Below are positions 10,458 through 20,132 of a stretch of DNA of 64,000 nt, piece by piece. The DNA lies in contig NZ_CP045417.1 in assembly GCF_009363755.1 (NCBI RefSeq), positions 3,720,001 through 3,784,000 of the forward strand. The letters run 5' to 3'. Position numbers and translations under genes: made by a program. The stretch is from Halomonas sp. THAF5a. GTDB taxonomy: Bacteria; Pseudomonadota; Gammaproteobacteria; Pseudomonadales; Halomonadaceae. The notes under the pieces are model-generated. The model saw only the letters and a program-made list of their open reading frames with translations, was not told the DNA's origin and made no database searches. Positions within the stretch are counted from its first letter, which is position 1. The number at the start of each line of letters is the position of its first letter.

Positions 10458-11225
10458 GTGAAATCCAGCAAGCTGATCATGGGGTGCCTGGCCACCCTGG
10501 GCCTGAGCGCAGGCATGGCCGTGGCACAGGACGACGCGGCGCACGACGCCATCGCGGAACGCCTGAAGCCGGTGGGTGAGCTCTGCCTGCAGGGCGAGGA
10601 CTGCGGTACCGCCATGGCCGCCGCCAGCGGCGATAGCGGCGCTTCCTCCGGTGGCGCCATCGACGGGGCCGGCATCTACAACAACGTCTGCATGGCCTGC
10701 CACGAGACCGGCGCCGCCGGCGCACCGGTGCGCGGCGACGAGGCCGCCTGGAGCGAGCGCACCGGCAAGGGCTTCGAGACCCTGGTGAGCCACGCCATCA
10801 ACGGCTTCAACGCCATGCCCGCCAAGGGCGGTAACCCGAGCCTCTCCGACGCGGAAGTCGAGGCCGCGGTCGCCCACCTGGTCGAGCCGGTGATGGACGT
10901 GCCCGCCCAGGAGAGCGGCGGCGACACGGCCTCGGCCAGCGCCGAGGGCGAGGCGAGCGCCGGTGCCGAGGCCGCCACGGCCGGCATCGACGGCGAGGCG
11001 ATCTACAACTCCGTGTGCATGGCCTGCCACGACACCGGTGCCGCCGGCGCGCCGATGAAGGGCGACGCCGAGGCCTGGGCGGCGCGCCTGGAGAAGGGCA
11101 CCGAGACCCTCTACGACCACGCCATCAACGGCTTCAACGCCATGCCCGCCAAAGGCGGCAACCCGAGCCTCTCCGATGCCGAGGTCCAGGCGGCGGTCGA
11201 TCACCTGATCGGCTCCGTGCAGTAA
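10458..11225 (+). CDS. Two-domain cytochrome c5-type protein
   Basis: An exported dihaem c-type cytochrome of 255 residues. The first 24 residues are a signal peptide ending AMAVAQ-like before DDAAH. Two cytochrome c5 domains each carry CMACH (about residues 78-82 and 187-191), with a distal methionine in NAMPAKGG. A Ser/Gly/Ala-rich linker separates the domains. A short N-terminal segment, AERLKPVGELC, is typical of periplasmic c5 proteins. The likely role is electron transfer near the terminal oxidases. Start choice: GTG at 10458, with AGGTG six bases before; an in-frame GTG at 10449 would add three residues. The two domains share an identical 23-residue stretch. Confidence 0.88.
   Translation: MKSSKLIMGCLATLGLSAGMAVAQDDAAHDAIAERLKPVGELCLQGEDCGTAMAAASGDSGASSGGAIDGAGIYNNVCMACHETGAAGAPVRGDEAAWSERTGKGFETLVSHAINGFNAMPAKGGNPSLSDAEVEAAVAHLVEPVMDVPAQESGGDTASASAEGEASAGAEAATAGIDGEAIYNSVCMACHDTGAAGAPMKGDAEAWAARLEKGTETLYDHAINGFNAMPAKGGNPSLSDAEVQAAVDHLIGSVQ
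10791..11186 (+). repeat. Internal 69-base duplicated segment in the cytochrome gene
   Basis: Bases 10791-10859 and 11118-11186 match at 64 of 69 positions. All five differences are synonymous third-position changes, so both copies encode the same 23 residues around the haem-ligand methionine (from HAINGF to LSDAEV). The rest of the two domains is clearly diverged outside the haem motifs. Confidence 0.9.
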
Positions 11226-11246
11226 GCCTGCGGTCACGTCACGACG

Positions 11247-11272
11247 AGCGGGGCGCCCTTGGGCGCCCCGCT
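11247..11272. terminator. Bidirectional terminator between cytochrome c and rep
   Basis: A 12-bp inverted repeat (11247-11258 with 11261-11272) of almost pure G/C lies between two convergent genes, 22 bases after the cytochrome stop and 24 bases after the rep stop on the other strand. Confidence 0.75.
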
Positions 11273-11296
11273 TGCGTTTGGCGACGCCATCCGGCC

Positions 11297-13363
11297 TCAG
11301 CTCAGCAGCGAGCGAATCCCCGCCAGGGCGTCCTGGCCCCGGGCCTGCTTCTTCTCCGGGTCCTCGCGGTCGGCGCGCCCCTCCCACTCGAGATCGCCCT
11401 CCGGCAGCTCGTCGAGGAAACGGCTCGGCGTGCAGTCCATGAGTTCGCCGTAGGCCTTGCGCTGGCGCGCCAGGGTCAGGGTCAGGGTACGCCGCGCCCG
11501 GGTGATGCCCACGTAGGCCAGGCGCCGCTCCTCCTCCACCGTGCCCGCCTCCACGGCGTTGCGGTGGGGCAGCAGCTCCTCCTCCAGGCCCATCAGGTAG
11601 ACGTGGGGGAACTCCAGCCCCTTGGAGGCGTGCATGGTCAGAAGCTGCACCCGGTCGGAGTCGTCCTCCTCGGCCTGCTGCTCGAGGATATCGCGCAGCA
11701 CCAGCCGGGAGATCGCCGACTCCACGTCGTCGGTCTCGGTCTCGGTGCTGGCCGCGTCCTCGGGGTCGCGGTTCATGGACTTCTCGAGCTGATCGATCAG
11801 GGTCCAGACGTTGGCCATGCGCCGCTCGGCGATGGTCGGCGCGCTGGCGTTCTGGTAGAGCCAGGCCTCGTAGTCCATCTCGTGCAGCATGCCACGGATC
11901 GCCTCGAGGGCGTCGCCCTGGTCCATGCGCCGGCGCACCCCGTCGATGAAGTGGGTGAAGCGCGCGAGGCGTTCCATCGCGCGCTCCGGCAGCTGCTGGG
12001 CGAGGCCCAGCTCGTGGCAGGCGGCGAACAGCGAGATCGAGCGCCCGGAGGCCTGGTCGTTGGCGTAGTTGGCGAGCTTCTCCAGGGTGCTCGGGCCGAT
12101 CTCGCGGCGCGGCACGTTGACGATGCGCAGGAAGGCGTTGTCGTCGGCCGGGTTGATCAGCAGGCGCAGGTAGGCCATGGCGTCCTTGATCTCGTTGCGC
12201 GAGAAGAAGGAGGTGCCACCGGAGAGCTTGTAGGGGATCTGGTAGTGCTGCAGCTTGAGCTCCAGCAGTCGGGCCTGGAAGTTGCCGCGGTAGAGCACCG
12301 CGAAGTCGCGCCAGTCGGCGGACTCCTTGATGCGCCGGGTGAGGATCTCGCTGGCCACCCGCTCGGCCTCGGCCTCCTCGTGGCGGTTGACCACCACGCG
12401 GATCGCCGCCCCCTCGCCCATCTCCGACCACAGGGTCTTGTCGTAGACATGGGGGTTGTTGGCGATCAGGGTGTTGGCGGCGCGCAGGATAGTGCCGGTG
12501 GAGCGGTAGTTCTGCTCGAGCTTGATCACCTTGAGGCGCGGGAAGTCCTCGCCCAGGGTCACCAGGTTCTCGGGGCGCGCGCCGCGCCAGGCGTAGATCG
12601 ACTGGTCGTCGTCGCCGACTACCGTGAAGGTCGCCCGCTCGCCCATCAGCAGCCGCACCAGCAGGTACTGGCTGATGTTGGTGTCCTGGTACTCGTCCAC
12701 CAGCATGTAGTGGATCTTGCGCCGCCAACGGGCCAGCGCCTCGGGGTCGTCGCGCAGCAGCACCACCGGCAGCAGGATCAGGTCGTCGAAGTCCACGGCG
12801 TTGTAGGCCTTGAGGTGGCGCACGTAGGCCTCGTAGACCCGGGCGGCGTACTGGGCGTCGTCGTCCTCGGCATGGGAGAGCGCCTGGCCGGGCAGCAGCA
12901 GGTCGTTCTTCCACTGGGAGATCTGCTGCTGCACGGCGTTGATCTGGTCGGCGTCGACCTGGGCGTCCTTGTTCATCAGGTCGCGCAGCAGCGCCTTGGC
13001 GTCCTCGGGGTCGAAGAGCGAGAAGCCCGGCCGGTAGCCGAGCGCCTTGAGCTCGCTGCGGATGATGTTGAGCCCCAGGGTGTGGAAGGTGGAGACGGTG
13101 AGGCCGTGCCCCTCCTTGCCCTTGAGCATGCTGCCCACCCGCTCCTTCATCTCCCGGGCGGCCTTGTTGGTGAAGGTCACCGCGGCGATGCGCCGGGCGC
13201 TCATGCCGCACTCCTGCACCAGGTAGGCGATCTTGGTGGTGATCACGCTGGTCTTGCCCGACCCCGCCCCGGCGAGCACCAGGCAGGGGCCGTCGATGTA
13301 GCGCACGGCCTCCTGCTGGCGGGGGTTGAGGCCGGCGACCCGGCTCTGGATGGAGGGGGTCAT
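11297..13363 (-). CDS. rep: ATP-dependent DNA helicase Rep
   Basis: A 688-residue superfamily 1A 3'-5' helicase that helps the replisome pass protein-bound DNA. The motifs run in order: Q-motif LNPRQQEAV, Walker [19 protein letters not shown], Walker [29 protein letters not shown] and the late [15 protein letters not shown]. The length and the N-terminal [22 protein letters not shown] favour Rep over UvrD; a separate UvrD gene lies at 42.5-44.7 kb. Its start overlaps the trmL stop by four bases, giving a coupled trmL-rep operon. Confidence 0.94.
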   Translation of the reverse strand: MTPSIQSRVAGLNPRQQEAVRYIDGPCLVLAGAGSGKTSVITTKIAYLVQECGMSARRIAAVTFTNKAAREMKERVGSMLKGKEGHGLTVSTFHTLGLNIIRSELKALGYRPGFSLFDPEDAKALLRDLMNKDAQVDADQINAVQQQISQWKNDLLLPGQALSHAEDDDAQYAARVYEAYVRHLKAYNAVDFDDLILLPVVLLRDDPEALARWRRKIHYMLVDEYQDTNISQYLLVRLLMGERATFTVVGDDDQSIYAWRGARPENLVTLGEDFPRLKVIKLEQNYRSTGTILRAANTLIANNPHVYDKTLWSEMGEGAAIRVVVNRHEEAEAERVASEILTRRIKESADWRDFAVLYRGNFQARLLELKLQHYQIPYKLSGGTSFFSRNEIKDAMAYLRLLINPADDNAFLRIVNVPRREIGPSTLEKLANYANDQASGRSISLFAACHELGLAQQLPERAMERLARFTHFIDGVRRRMDQGDALEAIRGMLHEMDYEAWLYQNASAPTIAERRMANVWTLIDQLEKSMNRDPEDAASTETETDDVESAISRLVLRDILEQQAEEDDSDRVQLLTMHASKGLEFPHVYLMGLEEELLPHRNAVEAGTVEEERRLAYVGITRARRTLTLTLARQRKAYGELMDCTPSRFLDELPEGDLEWEGRADREDPEKKQARGQDALAGIRSLLS

Positions 13364-13899
13364 CGTGGGCTCCTCCCGGTGGCATGGGGATCGGTGGCCT
13401 CAGGAGAGCCGGCCTCCGGATGGCCGGCTCCCGGAAGCCCGGCGCCGACGAACGCGAGCTGGCGCCAGGCCTCGAAGACCACCACCGCGCAGGCGTTGGA
13501 GAGATTGAGGCTGCGGCTCTCGGGCAGCATGGGGATGCGCAGGCGCTGCCCCTCGGGCAGGGCGTCGAGCATGGCCTGGGGCAGGCCACGGGTCTCGGGG
13601 CCGAACACCAGGGCGTCGCCCTCGCGATAGCCGGGCTCGTGATAGCCGGTGCGCCCGCGGGTCGAGACGGCGAAGACCCGCTCAGGCGCCACGGCGGCGA
13701 GGAAGGCGGCCCAGTCCGCGTGCACCCTCACCCGGGCCCACTCGTGGTAGTCGAGCCCGGCGCGGCGCAGGCGCTTGTCGTCCAGCGCGAAGCCCAGCGG
13801 CTCGATCAGGTGGAGCCGGAAGCCGGTGTTGGCGCAGAGCCGGATCAGGTTGCCGGTATTGGGCGGAATCTCGGGCTGGTAGAGCACCACGTCAAGCAT
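13360..13899 (-). CDS. trmL: tRNA (cytidine/uridine-34-2'-O)-methyltransferase TrmL
   Basis: A small SPOUT-class methyltransferase that 2'-O-methylates the wobble base of leucine tRNAs. The first 155 residues match TrmL, with the start [26 protein letters not shown], then [10 protein letters not shown] and the knot segment [23 protein letters not shown] further tail of about 24 residues rich in Gly/Pro/Ala is not conserved and overlaps the rep start. Context gives no special role beyond coupling to rep. Confidence 0.94.
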   Translation of the reverse strand: MLDVVLYQPEIPPNTGNLIRLCANTGFRLHLIEPLGFALDDKRLRRAGLDYHEWARVRVHADWAAFLAAVAPERVFAVSTRGRTGYHEPGYREGDALVFGPETRGLPQAMLDALPEGQRLRIPMLPESRSLNLSNACAVVVFEAWRQLAFVGAGLPGAGHPEAGSPEATDPHATGRSPR

Positions 13900-13989
13900 C
13901 AGCGACTCCTGATGGGAAGGGCGTACAACGCGCTCGGGCCCCGTGCGGGGCCCGAGACAGGATGACCTGGAGCGCCGCGCCGCCGGGCC

Positions 13990-14682
13990 TCAGTCGCCCG
14001 ACACGCCGTAGCGGTCGCGGTAGGCGCGGATCGCCTCGGCGTGGCCGCGGAGTTCCTCGCCGGCATGGCGCTCGAGGTACTCGAGCACCAGGTCCAGGGT
14101 GACGATGCTGACCACCGGCATGCCGTAGGTGGCCTCGACCTCCTGGATGGCACTGCGCGGGTCGTGCTCGTCGCGGCCGCGCTCCTGGCGATCCAGGGCG
14201 ATCACCACGCCCGCCGCCCGGGCGCCCGCGTCGTCGATCAGGCCCATCACCTCACGGATCGCGGTGCCGGCGGTGATCACGTCGTCGATGATCAGGATGC
14301 GCCCGGAAAGCGAAGCGCCGACGATGTTACCGCCCTCGCCGTGGGCCTTGGCCTCCTTGCGGTTGAAGGCGTAGGGCAGGTCGCGGTCGTGGTGATCGGC
14401 CAGCGCGACGGCGGTGGTCGCGGCCAGCGGGATGCCCTTGTAGGCGGGCCCGAAGAGCACGTCGATCTCGAGCTCGCTGTCGGCGATGGCCTGGGCGTAG
14501 AAGCGGCCCAGCTCGGCCAGGGCGCGGCCGGTGCGGAACAGGCCGGCGTTGAAGAAATAGGGGCTGACGCGGCCGGACTTCAGGGTGAACTCGCCGAAGC
14601 GCAGTACACCCTGTTCGATGGCGAACTCGATGAATGCCTGCTGGTAGGGTTGCAGGGACGATGCAGTGCGCGGGTCCGCCAC
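13990..14682 (-). CDS. pyrE: Orotate phosphoribosyltransferase
   Basis: Converts orotate and PRPP to OMP in pyrimidine synthesis. The 230-residue product contains [16 protein letters not shown], the flexible catalytic loop with [15 protein letters not shown], and the PRPP motif [13 protein letters not shown], all intact. I chose GTG at 14682: AGGAGG lies at 14687-14692, four bases before it, whereas an in-frame ATG at 14724 adds an atypical 14-residue leader. It is divergent from the crc-like gene, the same pair seen in pseudomonads. Confidence 0.95.
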   Translation of the reverse strand: MADPRTASSLQPYQQAFIEFAIEQGVLRFGEFTLKSGRVSPYFFNAGLFRTGRALAELGRFYAQAIADSELEIDVLFGPAYKGIPLAATTAVALADHHDRDLPYAFNRKEAKAHGEGGNIVGASLSGRILIIDDVITAGTAIREVMGLIDDAGARAAGVVIALDRQERGRDEHDPRSAIQEVEATYGMPVVSIVTLDLVLEYLERHAGEELRGHAEAIRAYRDRYGVSGD

Positions 14683-14773
14683 GGAGCCTCCTATCACGTT
14701 TATCGACTGACGCCATTTACCCAAACGTCGAAACGTCGGGTATCATACACGCGCGACGCAAAAGGGACCACGT

Positions 14774-15541
14774 ATGAAAATCGCCACCATCAATGTCAAC
14801 GGCATCCGCGAAGCGGTCGGGCGGGGCTTCCTCGACTGGCTGGCCAACCAGGATGCCGACGTCGTCTGCGTGCAGAACCTCAAGGCCAAGAGCTTCGAGC
14901 TGGACGACAGCATCCTCTATCCGGAGGGCTACGAGGGCTACTTCCTGGATGCGGAGGAGGACGGCTTCTCCGGGGTCGGCCTCTACTGCCGCCAGATCCC
15001 CAAGGCCATCATGTACGGCCTGGGCTTCCCCCAGTGCGACCACGAGGCGCGTTTCCTGCAGGCGGACTACGACCGCTTCAGCATCGCCAGCTTCCTGATG
15101 CCCGACGGCAGCGACTACGCCGCCAAGGAGGCCTTCATGGCCCAGTATCAGGAGTACCTGTCGAAGATGGCCCGCAAGCGCCGCGAGTACATCATCTGCG
15201 GCACCTGGCACATCGCCCACAAGACCATCGACCTCGAGAACTGGGCCGACAACCAGACCACCCCCGGCTTCAAGCCCGAGGAGCGTGCCTGGATGGACCA
15301 GGTCTTCGGCCCGACCGGCTTCATCGACACCTTCCGCGAGATCAACCGCGACGCCGGCGAGTACACCTGGTGGCCGAAGCTCGACCAGGACGAGCCGCGC
15401 TCCCGCCAGGAGGGCTGGCGCATCGACTACCAGATCGTCGGGCCGAACTTCCGCCGCCACGTGGTGGACGCCTGGATCGACTACGACGCGACCTTCTCGG
15501 AGTTCGCGCCGCTGATCGTCGAGTACGACCTGACGCTCTGA
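14774..15541 (+). CDS. crc: Crc-like catabolite repression protein (inactive ExoIII-family)
   Basis: The 255-residue chain has the exonuclease III/AP endonuclease fold but lacks its catalytic residues. The usual Q-E of the metal site is Q34-N35. The GDWN pair is G143-T-W-H146, losing the Asp and Asn. The closing SDH is S242-E-F244, losing the catalytic His. The segments KRREYIICG, the long PGF..ERAW..VFG block and the C-terminal APLIVEYD resemble pseudomonad Crc, and the position opposite pyrE and before rph is the same. Crc works with Hfq to repress translation of mRNAs carrying A-rich motifs. TATCAT at 14741 may be its -10 box. Function in this organism is inferred; automated pipelines would likely call it exodeoxyribonuclease III. 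Confidence 0.78.
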   Translation: MKIATINVNGIREAVGRGFLDWLANQDADVVCVQNLKAKSFELDDSILYPEGYEGYFLDAEEDGFSGVGLYCRQIPKAIMYGLGFPQCDHEARFLQADYDRFSIASFLMPDGSDYAAKEAFMAQYQEYLSKMARKRREYIICGTWHIAHKTIDLENWADNQTTPGFKPEERAWMDQVFGPTGFIDTFREINRDAGEYTWWPKLDQDEPRSRQEGWRIDYQIVGPNFRRHVVDAWIDYDATFSEFAPLIVEYDLTL

Positions 15542-15580
15542 GCCTCCTCCCTTCGTCGCCGTTCCGGCCCGTCCGGAACG

Positions 15581-15610
15581 CAACGCGCCGGCCCGAGGGC
15601 CGGCGCGTTG
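15581..15610. terminator. Bidirectional terminator between crc and rph
   Basis: A 14-bp G/C-rich inverted repeat (15581-15594 with 15597-15610) lies between the two convergent stop codons, 39 and 49 bases from them. Confidence 0.75.
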
Positions 15611-15659
15611 CGTTGTGGGAGAGGCCTGTCGTCGGCTCCCCTCGAACCGAGGAAGCCGT

Positions 15660-16397
15660 TCAGCCGCGGATGCCCAGCGCCTCGCGCTGGTGGGCGAACA
15701 GCTCAGCGCCGGCCTTCTCGGCCAGGTCGAGCATGGCATTGAGCTCGGCGCGGCTGAAGGTGCCGGCCTCGGCGGTGCCCTGCACCTCGATCAGCTCGCC
15801 GCCCTCGGCCAGCACCACGTTCATGTCGGTGTCGGCGCTCGAGTCCTCGGGATAGTCCAGGTCGACCACCGGCAGGCCCTTGTAGAGCCCCACCGAGATC
15901 GAACCGACCAGCTGGTGGAAGGGGTCGCCCTTGATCAGCTTCTCGCGCTGCAGGTAGCGGATGGCGTCGATCAGCGCCACGCAGCCGCCGGTGATGGAGG
16001 CGGTGCGGGTGCCGCCGTCGGCCTGGATGACGTCGCAGTCGACGGTGATGGTGTACTCGCCCAGCTTCTTGAGGTTCACCGCCGCCCGCAGCGAGCGGCC
16101 GATCAGCCGCTGGATCTCGAGCGTGCGCCCCCCCTGCTTGCCGCGGGTCGCCTCGCGGCCGCCCCGGGTGTGGGTGGCGCGGGGCAGCATGCCGTATTCG
16201 GCGGTCACCCAGCCCTGCTTCTTGCCGCGCAACCAGCGCGGCACCCCGGCCTCGACGCTGGCGTTGCACAGCACCTTGGTGTCGCCGAACTCCACCAGCA
16301 CCGAGCCCTCGGCGTGGCGGGTGTAGTCGCGGGTCAGGCGGATGTCGCGGGACTGGTCGGCGGCGCGTCCGCTGGGACGCCGGATCTCCGAGGTCAT
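15660..16397 (-). CDS. rph: Ribonuclease PH
   Basis: A phosphorolytic 3'-5' exoribonuclease that trims tRNA precursors after the CCA. The 245 residues match the family, with [19 protein letters not shown] at the start, [19 protein letters not shown], the phosphate-binding [32 protein letters not shown] block, and [18 protein letters not shown] with the catalytic Asp residues. The C-terminus is complete (AHQREALGI), unlike the frameshifted E. coli K-12 allele. It is divergent from yicC. Confidence 0.97.
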   Translation of the reverse strand: MTSEIRRPSGRAADQSRDIRLTRDYTRHAEGSVLVEFGDTKVLCNASVEAGVPRWLRGKKQGWVTAEYGMLPRATHTRGGREATRGKQGGRTLEIQRLIGRSLRAAVNLKKLGEYTITVDCDVIQADGGTRTASITGGCVALIDAIRYLQREKLIKGDPFHQLVGSISVGLYKGLPVVDLDYPEDSSADTDMNVVLAEGGELIEVQGTAEAGTFSRAELNAMLDLAEKAGAELFAHQREALGIRG

Positions 16398-16537
16398 GGC
16401 AGCTCTCTTGAATCGGGGAAGAGGACGGGAAGCACCCGTGGAATGGCGGCCATTCTACACGCTCTGCCCTGCACGGTGTGGCCGGGGAATCGGGTACACT
16501 GCGGACCCTACTCCACCACGCGTCACCGGGAGGCCCC

Positions 16538-17401
16538 ATGGTCCAGAGCATGACCGCCTTTTCACGCCAGGAGCACGACGGCGAGGCCGGCCACCTGCAG
16601 CTCGAGCTGCGTTCGGTCAACCAGCGCTACCTGGAGCCCCACTTCCGCCTGCCCGAGGCGCTGCGCGACCTGGAGCCGGCCTTCCGCGAGGCGCTGCGCA
16701 CGCGCCTGGCCCGCGGCAAGGTCGAGTGCACCCTGCGCTTCGAGCCGGGCGGCGACGAGGTCGCGCCGAGCGTCGACCAGGCGCGCCTGGCGACCCTGGC
16801 CGCCACCCTGGAGGAGGTGCGCCAGCGCGTCCCCGATGCCGCCATGCCCGACGCCCTGCGCCTGCTCGACCATCCGGGCGTGCTCGAACGGCGTGATCCC
16901 GACCTGGCGGCCGTCAAGCGCGAGGCCCTGGCGCTCTTCCAGGACGGCCTGGACGACCTGATCGCCGGCCGCGCCCGGGAAGGCGAGAAGCTCGCCGCGC
17001 TGATCCGCGAGCGCCTCGCGGCGGTCGACGCCCAGGTGGCCGAGGTGCGCAGGCTGATGCCCCGGATCCTCGAGCGCCAGCGGGCCCAGCTGCTGGAGCG
17101 GCTCGCCAGCGTGCGCGCCGAGCTCGACCCCCAGCGCCTCGAGGCGGAGCTCGCGCTGCTCGCCCAGAAGGCCGACGTCGACGAGGAGCTCGACCGCCTC
17201 GCCACCCACGTCGCCGAGGTGGCACGCCAGCTCGGTCAGCCCGGCCCGGTGGGGCGCCGCCTGGACTTCCTGATGCAGGAGCTCAATCGCGAGGCCAACA
17301 CCCTGTCGTCGAAGTCGGTGGTCGCCGAGACCACCCGCTGTGCGGTCGAGCTCAAGGTGCTGATCGAGCAGATGCGCGAGCAGATCCAGAACATCGAGTA
17401 G
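16538..17401 (+). CDS. yicC: YicC/YloC-family endoribonuclease
   Basis: 287 residues beginning MVQSMTAFSRQE, the conserved YicC start; a longer frame from 16478 would add 20 unrelated residues, and GGGAGG precedes the chosen ATG. The N-terminal YicC-like domain carries LELRSVNQRYLEPHFRLPE. The C-terminal DUF1732 domain ends GRRLDFLMQELNREANTLSSKS...TRCAVELKVLIEQMREQIQNIE, which is almost invariant. Members are endoribonucleases acting on small RNAs and mRNA. It sits near gmk and rpoZ as in most gammaproteobacteria, here with two MFS genes inserted between. Confidence 0.93.
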   Translation: MVQSMTAFSRQEHDGEAGHLQLELRSVNQRYLEPHFRLPEALRDLEPAFREALRTRLARGKVECTLRFEPGGDEVAPSVDQARLATLAATLEEVRQRVPDAAMPDALRLLDHPGVLERRDPDLAAVKREALALFQDGLDDLIAGRAREGEKLAALIRERLAAVDAQVAEVRRLMPRILERQRAQLLERLASVRAELDPQRLEAELALLAQKADVDEELDRLATHVAEVARQLGQPGPVGRRLDFLMQELNREANTLSSKSVVAETTRCAVELKVLIEQMREQIQNIE

Positions 17402-17451
17402 CGACGCGCCGGGCGCCGTGACAGACCGGGCCGAAGCTCCCTCGTGGGGCT

Positions 17452-18675
17452 TCAGGCCGGGCGCTTGCGTTCGAGCGCTCGCCTCCGCCGCGTCAACCAC
17501 AGCAGGCTCGCAAGCGAGGTGGCCGCCAGTAGCGCCACCCCGGCGGCGAATCCCATGCCGGCCGGCGCCAGGCCGAAGGCGCGGATCGCCAGCCCGATGC
17601 CCACCACCGGGATCGACAGGGCGATATAGGCGACGATGAAGAAGGTCGCGGCGACGCCGCCGCGCTGGTCGGCGGGACTGGCCTGGACGACGGCGCCCAG
17701 GCCGGCGCGAAAGGCCATGCCCTGGCCGGTACCCGCCACGAGCGCCCCGAGCAGGAAGACGGCCAACGCCCCGATCCCGATGCCGACGCCCACCAGCGAG
17801 GCGCCGAGAATCACCCCGAGGCAGCCGAGCGGCAGCCGCCAGGGCGGAGCGAAGCGCTCCTGCAGGCGCTGGCCGAGGGTCGAGGCGAAGAAGACCGAGC
17901 CGGCCACCAGGCCGCTGAGCGCCAGGCTGTCATGGCCGAGCACGCCGATCATGAAGGCCGGCGCCGTGGCGGTGAAGAAGCCCAGCAGGGCGAAGCCGGC
18001 AAAGCCGGCGATGGCCGCGGGGAAGAAGCGCGCGCGAACCTCGTTCGGCACCTGCAGCCGCTGCAGGCTGAGTCTCGGCCGCGCCGGCCGGGTCACGGTC
18101 TCCGGCACCGAGAGGATCACCCCCGCCGCCAGCGCGGCCAGCGCCAGATGCAGCCCATAGGCCAGGCGCAGCGGCCAGGGCAGGACGTCGGCCAGCAGGC
18201 CGCCCACGACGGGCCCCAGTCCCAACCCACCCATGTTGACCGCGGTGGCGAGAAAGGCCGCCCGCCGCGACCAGGCCTTTGGCGCCAGTTCCATCACCGC
18301 CACCGTGGCGGTCGCCGTGAAGATGCCGGCGGAGACCCCGGAGACGAAGCGCGCGACCAGCAGGCTCGCCAGGCCGTCACTCAACAGGAAAATCACATCG
18401 CTGATCACCGCCGCCGCCAGCCCGGCCAGGAGCATCGGGCGACGCCCGAGCTGATCCGACCAGCGCCCGGTCACCACCAGGGCGCCCATCACGCCCAGCG
18501 CATAGACGGCGAAGATCACCGTGATGGTCAGCGGCGAGAAGTCGAAGCGCGCCTGGTAGACCGGGTAGAGCGGCGTGGGCAGGGTGGTGCCCAGCATGGT
18601 GATCAGGAACGCCAGCGCCACTCCCAGGAAGGGCAGTGGCGATGCCGGCACGGCACGCTCGTCGGGCGTCGTCAT
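17452..18675 (-). CDS. MFS transporter, probable drug/metabolite efflux
   Basis: A 407-residue major facilitator with about 12 membrane helices. The motif-A segment GRWSDQLGRRPMLL lies between helices 2 and 3, and a GPVVGGLLAD motif-C-like segment in helix 5 points to an exporter. The substrate is unknown. The ATG at 18675 is preceded by GGGAGG at good spacing; an upstream in-frame ATG adds seven residues. It follows a second MFS gene on the same strand with a 36-base gap, so they are probably an operon. Both break the usual yicC-gmk adjacency. Confidence 0.85.
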   Translation of the reverse strand: MTTPDERAVPASPLPFLGVALAFLITMLGTTLPTPLYPVYQARFDFSPLTITVIFAVYALGVMGALVVTGRWSDQLGRRPMLLAGLAAAVISDVIFLLSDGLASLLVARFVSGVSAGIFTATATVAVMELAPKAWSRRAAFLATAVNMGGLGLGPVVGGLLADVLPWPLRLAYGLHLALAALAAGVILSVPETVTRPARPRLSLQRLQVPNEVRARFFPAAIAGFAGFALLGFFTATAPAFMIGVLGHDSLALSGLVAGSVFFASTLGQRLQERFAPPWRLPLGCLGVILGASLVGVGIGIGALAVFLLGALVAGTGQGMAFRAGLGAVVQASPADQRGGVAATFFIVAYIALSIPVVGIGLAIRAFGLAPAGMGFAAGVALLAATSLASLLWLTRRRRALERKRPA

Positions 18676-18711
18676 CGGGTCCTCCCAGGGCCCCATCGGG
18701 CCGTCATGGCC

Positions 18712-19899
18712 TCAGCCGAAGGCCAGGGTGGCGCGCTCCCGGGCCAGGGCGACCAGGAAGATCAGAAGGCCCACGAGCGCCATGGCCATGCCCACCAGGC
18801 CGGTGGCCGACCAGCCGAGGCCGACGGTCACCGCCATGCCGCCCAGCCAGGCCCCGAGGCCATTGGCGATGTTGAAGGCGGCGTGGTTGAGGGTCGCGGC
18901 CATGGTCTGGGCATCACCGGCCACGTCCATCAGCCGGGTCTGCAGCGGCGGCACCAGGGCGCCACAGGTACCCACCAGGCCCACGAACAGCAGCCCGCTC
19001 CAGATCTGGTCGGCGGCCAGGAAGAAGCCCAGCTGCACCAGCACCGCCCACACCAGGGCGCCGCCGATGGCCAGGCGCTGGTTGGCGTCGGCCAGCCGGC
19101 CCCCGGCGAGATTGCCGATCACCGACCCGACGCCGAAGGTCGCCAGCACCAGCGGCCCCAGGGCCTCGGGCATGCCGGCCTGGTGGGTCAGGGTCGGCAT
19201 CGCATAGCTGAAGACGCTGAACATGCCGGCGAAGCCGATGCAGGCCACGGCCAGGGTATAGAGCACCCGCGGCTTGGTGATCGCCGAGAGCTCCGAGCGC
19301 AGCGAGGCGCCATCGTTGGGCGGCTGCACCGGCACCCACAGCCGCACCAGCAGCGCGGTGGCGAGCCCCAGGGCGCCCACCAGCACGAAGGCGGCCTTCC
19401 AGCCCGCAAGCCCGCCGATCCAGGTGGCCAGCGGCGCCCCGGCGAGGATCGCCAGGGTCAGGCCGACCAGCACCCGGCCGACCGCCCGCCCGCGCTCGTG
19501 GGGCTCGGCGACGTTGGCGGCCACCAGTGCGGCCACGCCGAGGTAGACCCCGTGGGGCAGGCCGGCCAGGAAGCGCAGGGCGACGAAGCCGTGGAAGGAG
19601 GGCGCCAGCAGGGTCAGCAGGTTGCTGGCGGCGAACAGCACCATCAGGCCGATCAGCAGTCGACGACGGGGGATGCGCGCGCCGATCGCCGAGATCAGCG
19701 GGGCGCCGACCACCACCCCCAGCGCATAGGCGCTGATGGCCAGCCCCACGTCCTGGATCGCGATGCCGTAGTCGGCGGCAATTCGCTGCATCAGCCCCAT
19801 GATCACGAATTCGGTGGTGCCGATGGCGAAGCCCCCCAGCGCCAGGGCCGTCTCGGCCAGGCGGGGATTCGATCGGGGACGATAAGGGTCCGTTGGCAT
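18712..19899 (-). CDS. MFS transporter of the AraJ/YdhP type
   Basis: A 395-residue DHA1-family transporter. The start MPTDPYRPRSNPRLAETALALGGFAIGTTEFVIMG contains the GTTEFVIMG motif of the AraJ/YdhP/NepI exporters. Twelve helices, a motif-A (ISAIGARIPRRRLLIG) and a motif-C-like stretch in helix 5 (LTLAILAGAPLATWIG) are visible. I used the ATG at 19899 (GGGAG upstream); longer frames run into the gmk upstream region. The likely role is export of sugars, nucleosides or toxic compounds; the substrate cannot be inferred. Confidence 0.85.
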   Translation of the reverse strand: MPTDPYRPRSNPRLAETALALGGFAIGTTEFVIMGLMQRIAADYGIAIQDVGLAISAYALGVVVGAPLISAIGARIPRRRLLIGLMVLFAASNLLTLLAPSFHGFVALRFLAGLPHGVYLGVAALVAANVAEPHERGRAVGRVLVGLTLAILAGAPLATWIGGLAGWKAAFVLVGALGLATALLVRLWVPVQPPNDGASLRSELSAITKPRVLYTLAVACIGFAGMFSVFSYAMPTLTHQAGMPEALGPLVLATFGVGSVIGNLAGGRLADANQRLAIGGALVWAVLVQLGFFLAADQIWSGLLFVGLVGTCGALVPPLQTRLMDVAGDAQTMAATLNHAAFNIANGLGAWLGGMAVTVGLGWSATGLVGMAMALVGLLIFLVALARERATLAFG

Positions 19900-20132
19900 G
19901 CCGCGCTCCCAGAAACAGTGACGGCGCCGACGTCGAGCGGCGCGCAAGGGGGCAACATTATTCCAGAAGATGGCGCGGCCTGCGTCCCCGACCGCGACAC
20001 GGGGCATCAGAGCGGCCAGCGCGCGCTCGCGATCGGCTCCCCCGGCGGCTACAGACGCGACGCCATTGTATGCGATACTGCGCCTTTTCCATCGCCGCCC
20101 AGGCCTCACCCCATCGTCAGAGACCCTCGCTC

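Noticed and set aside
14774..15541. Active exodeoxyribonuclease III
   Set aside because: Catalytic Glu, Asp, Asn and His positions are all replaced; Crc is the better call.
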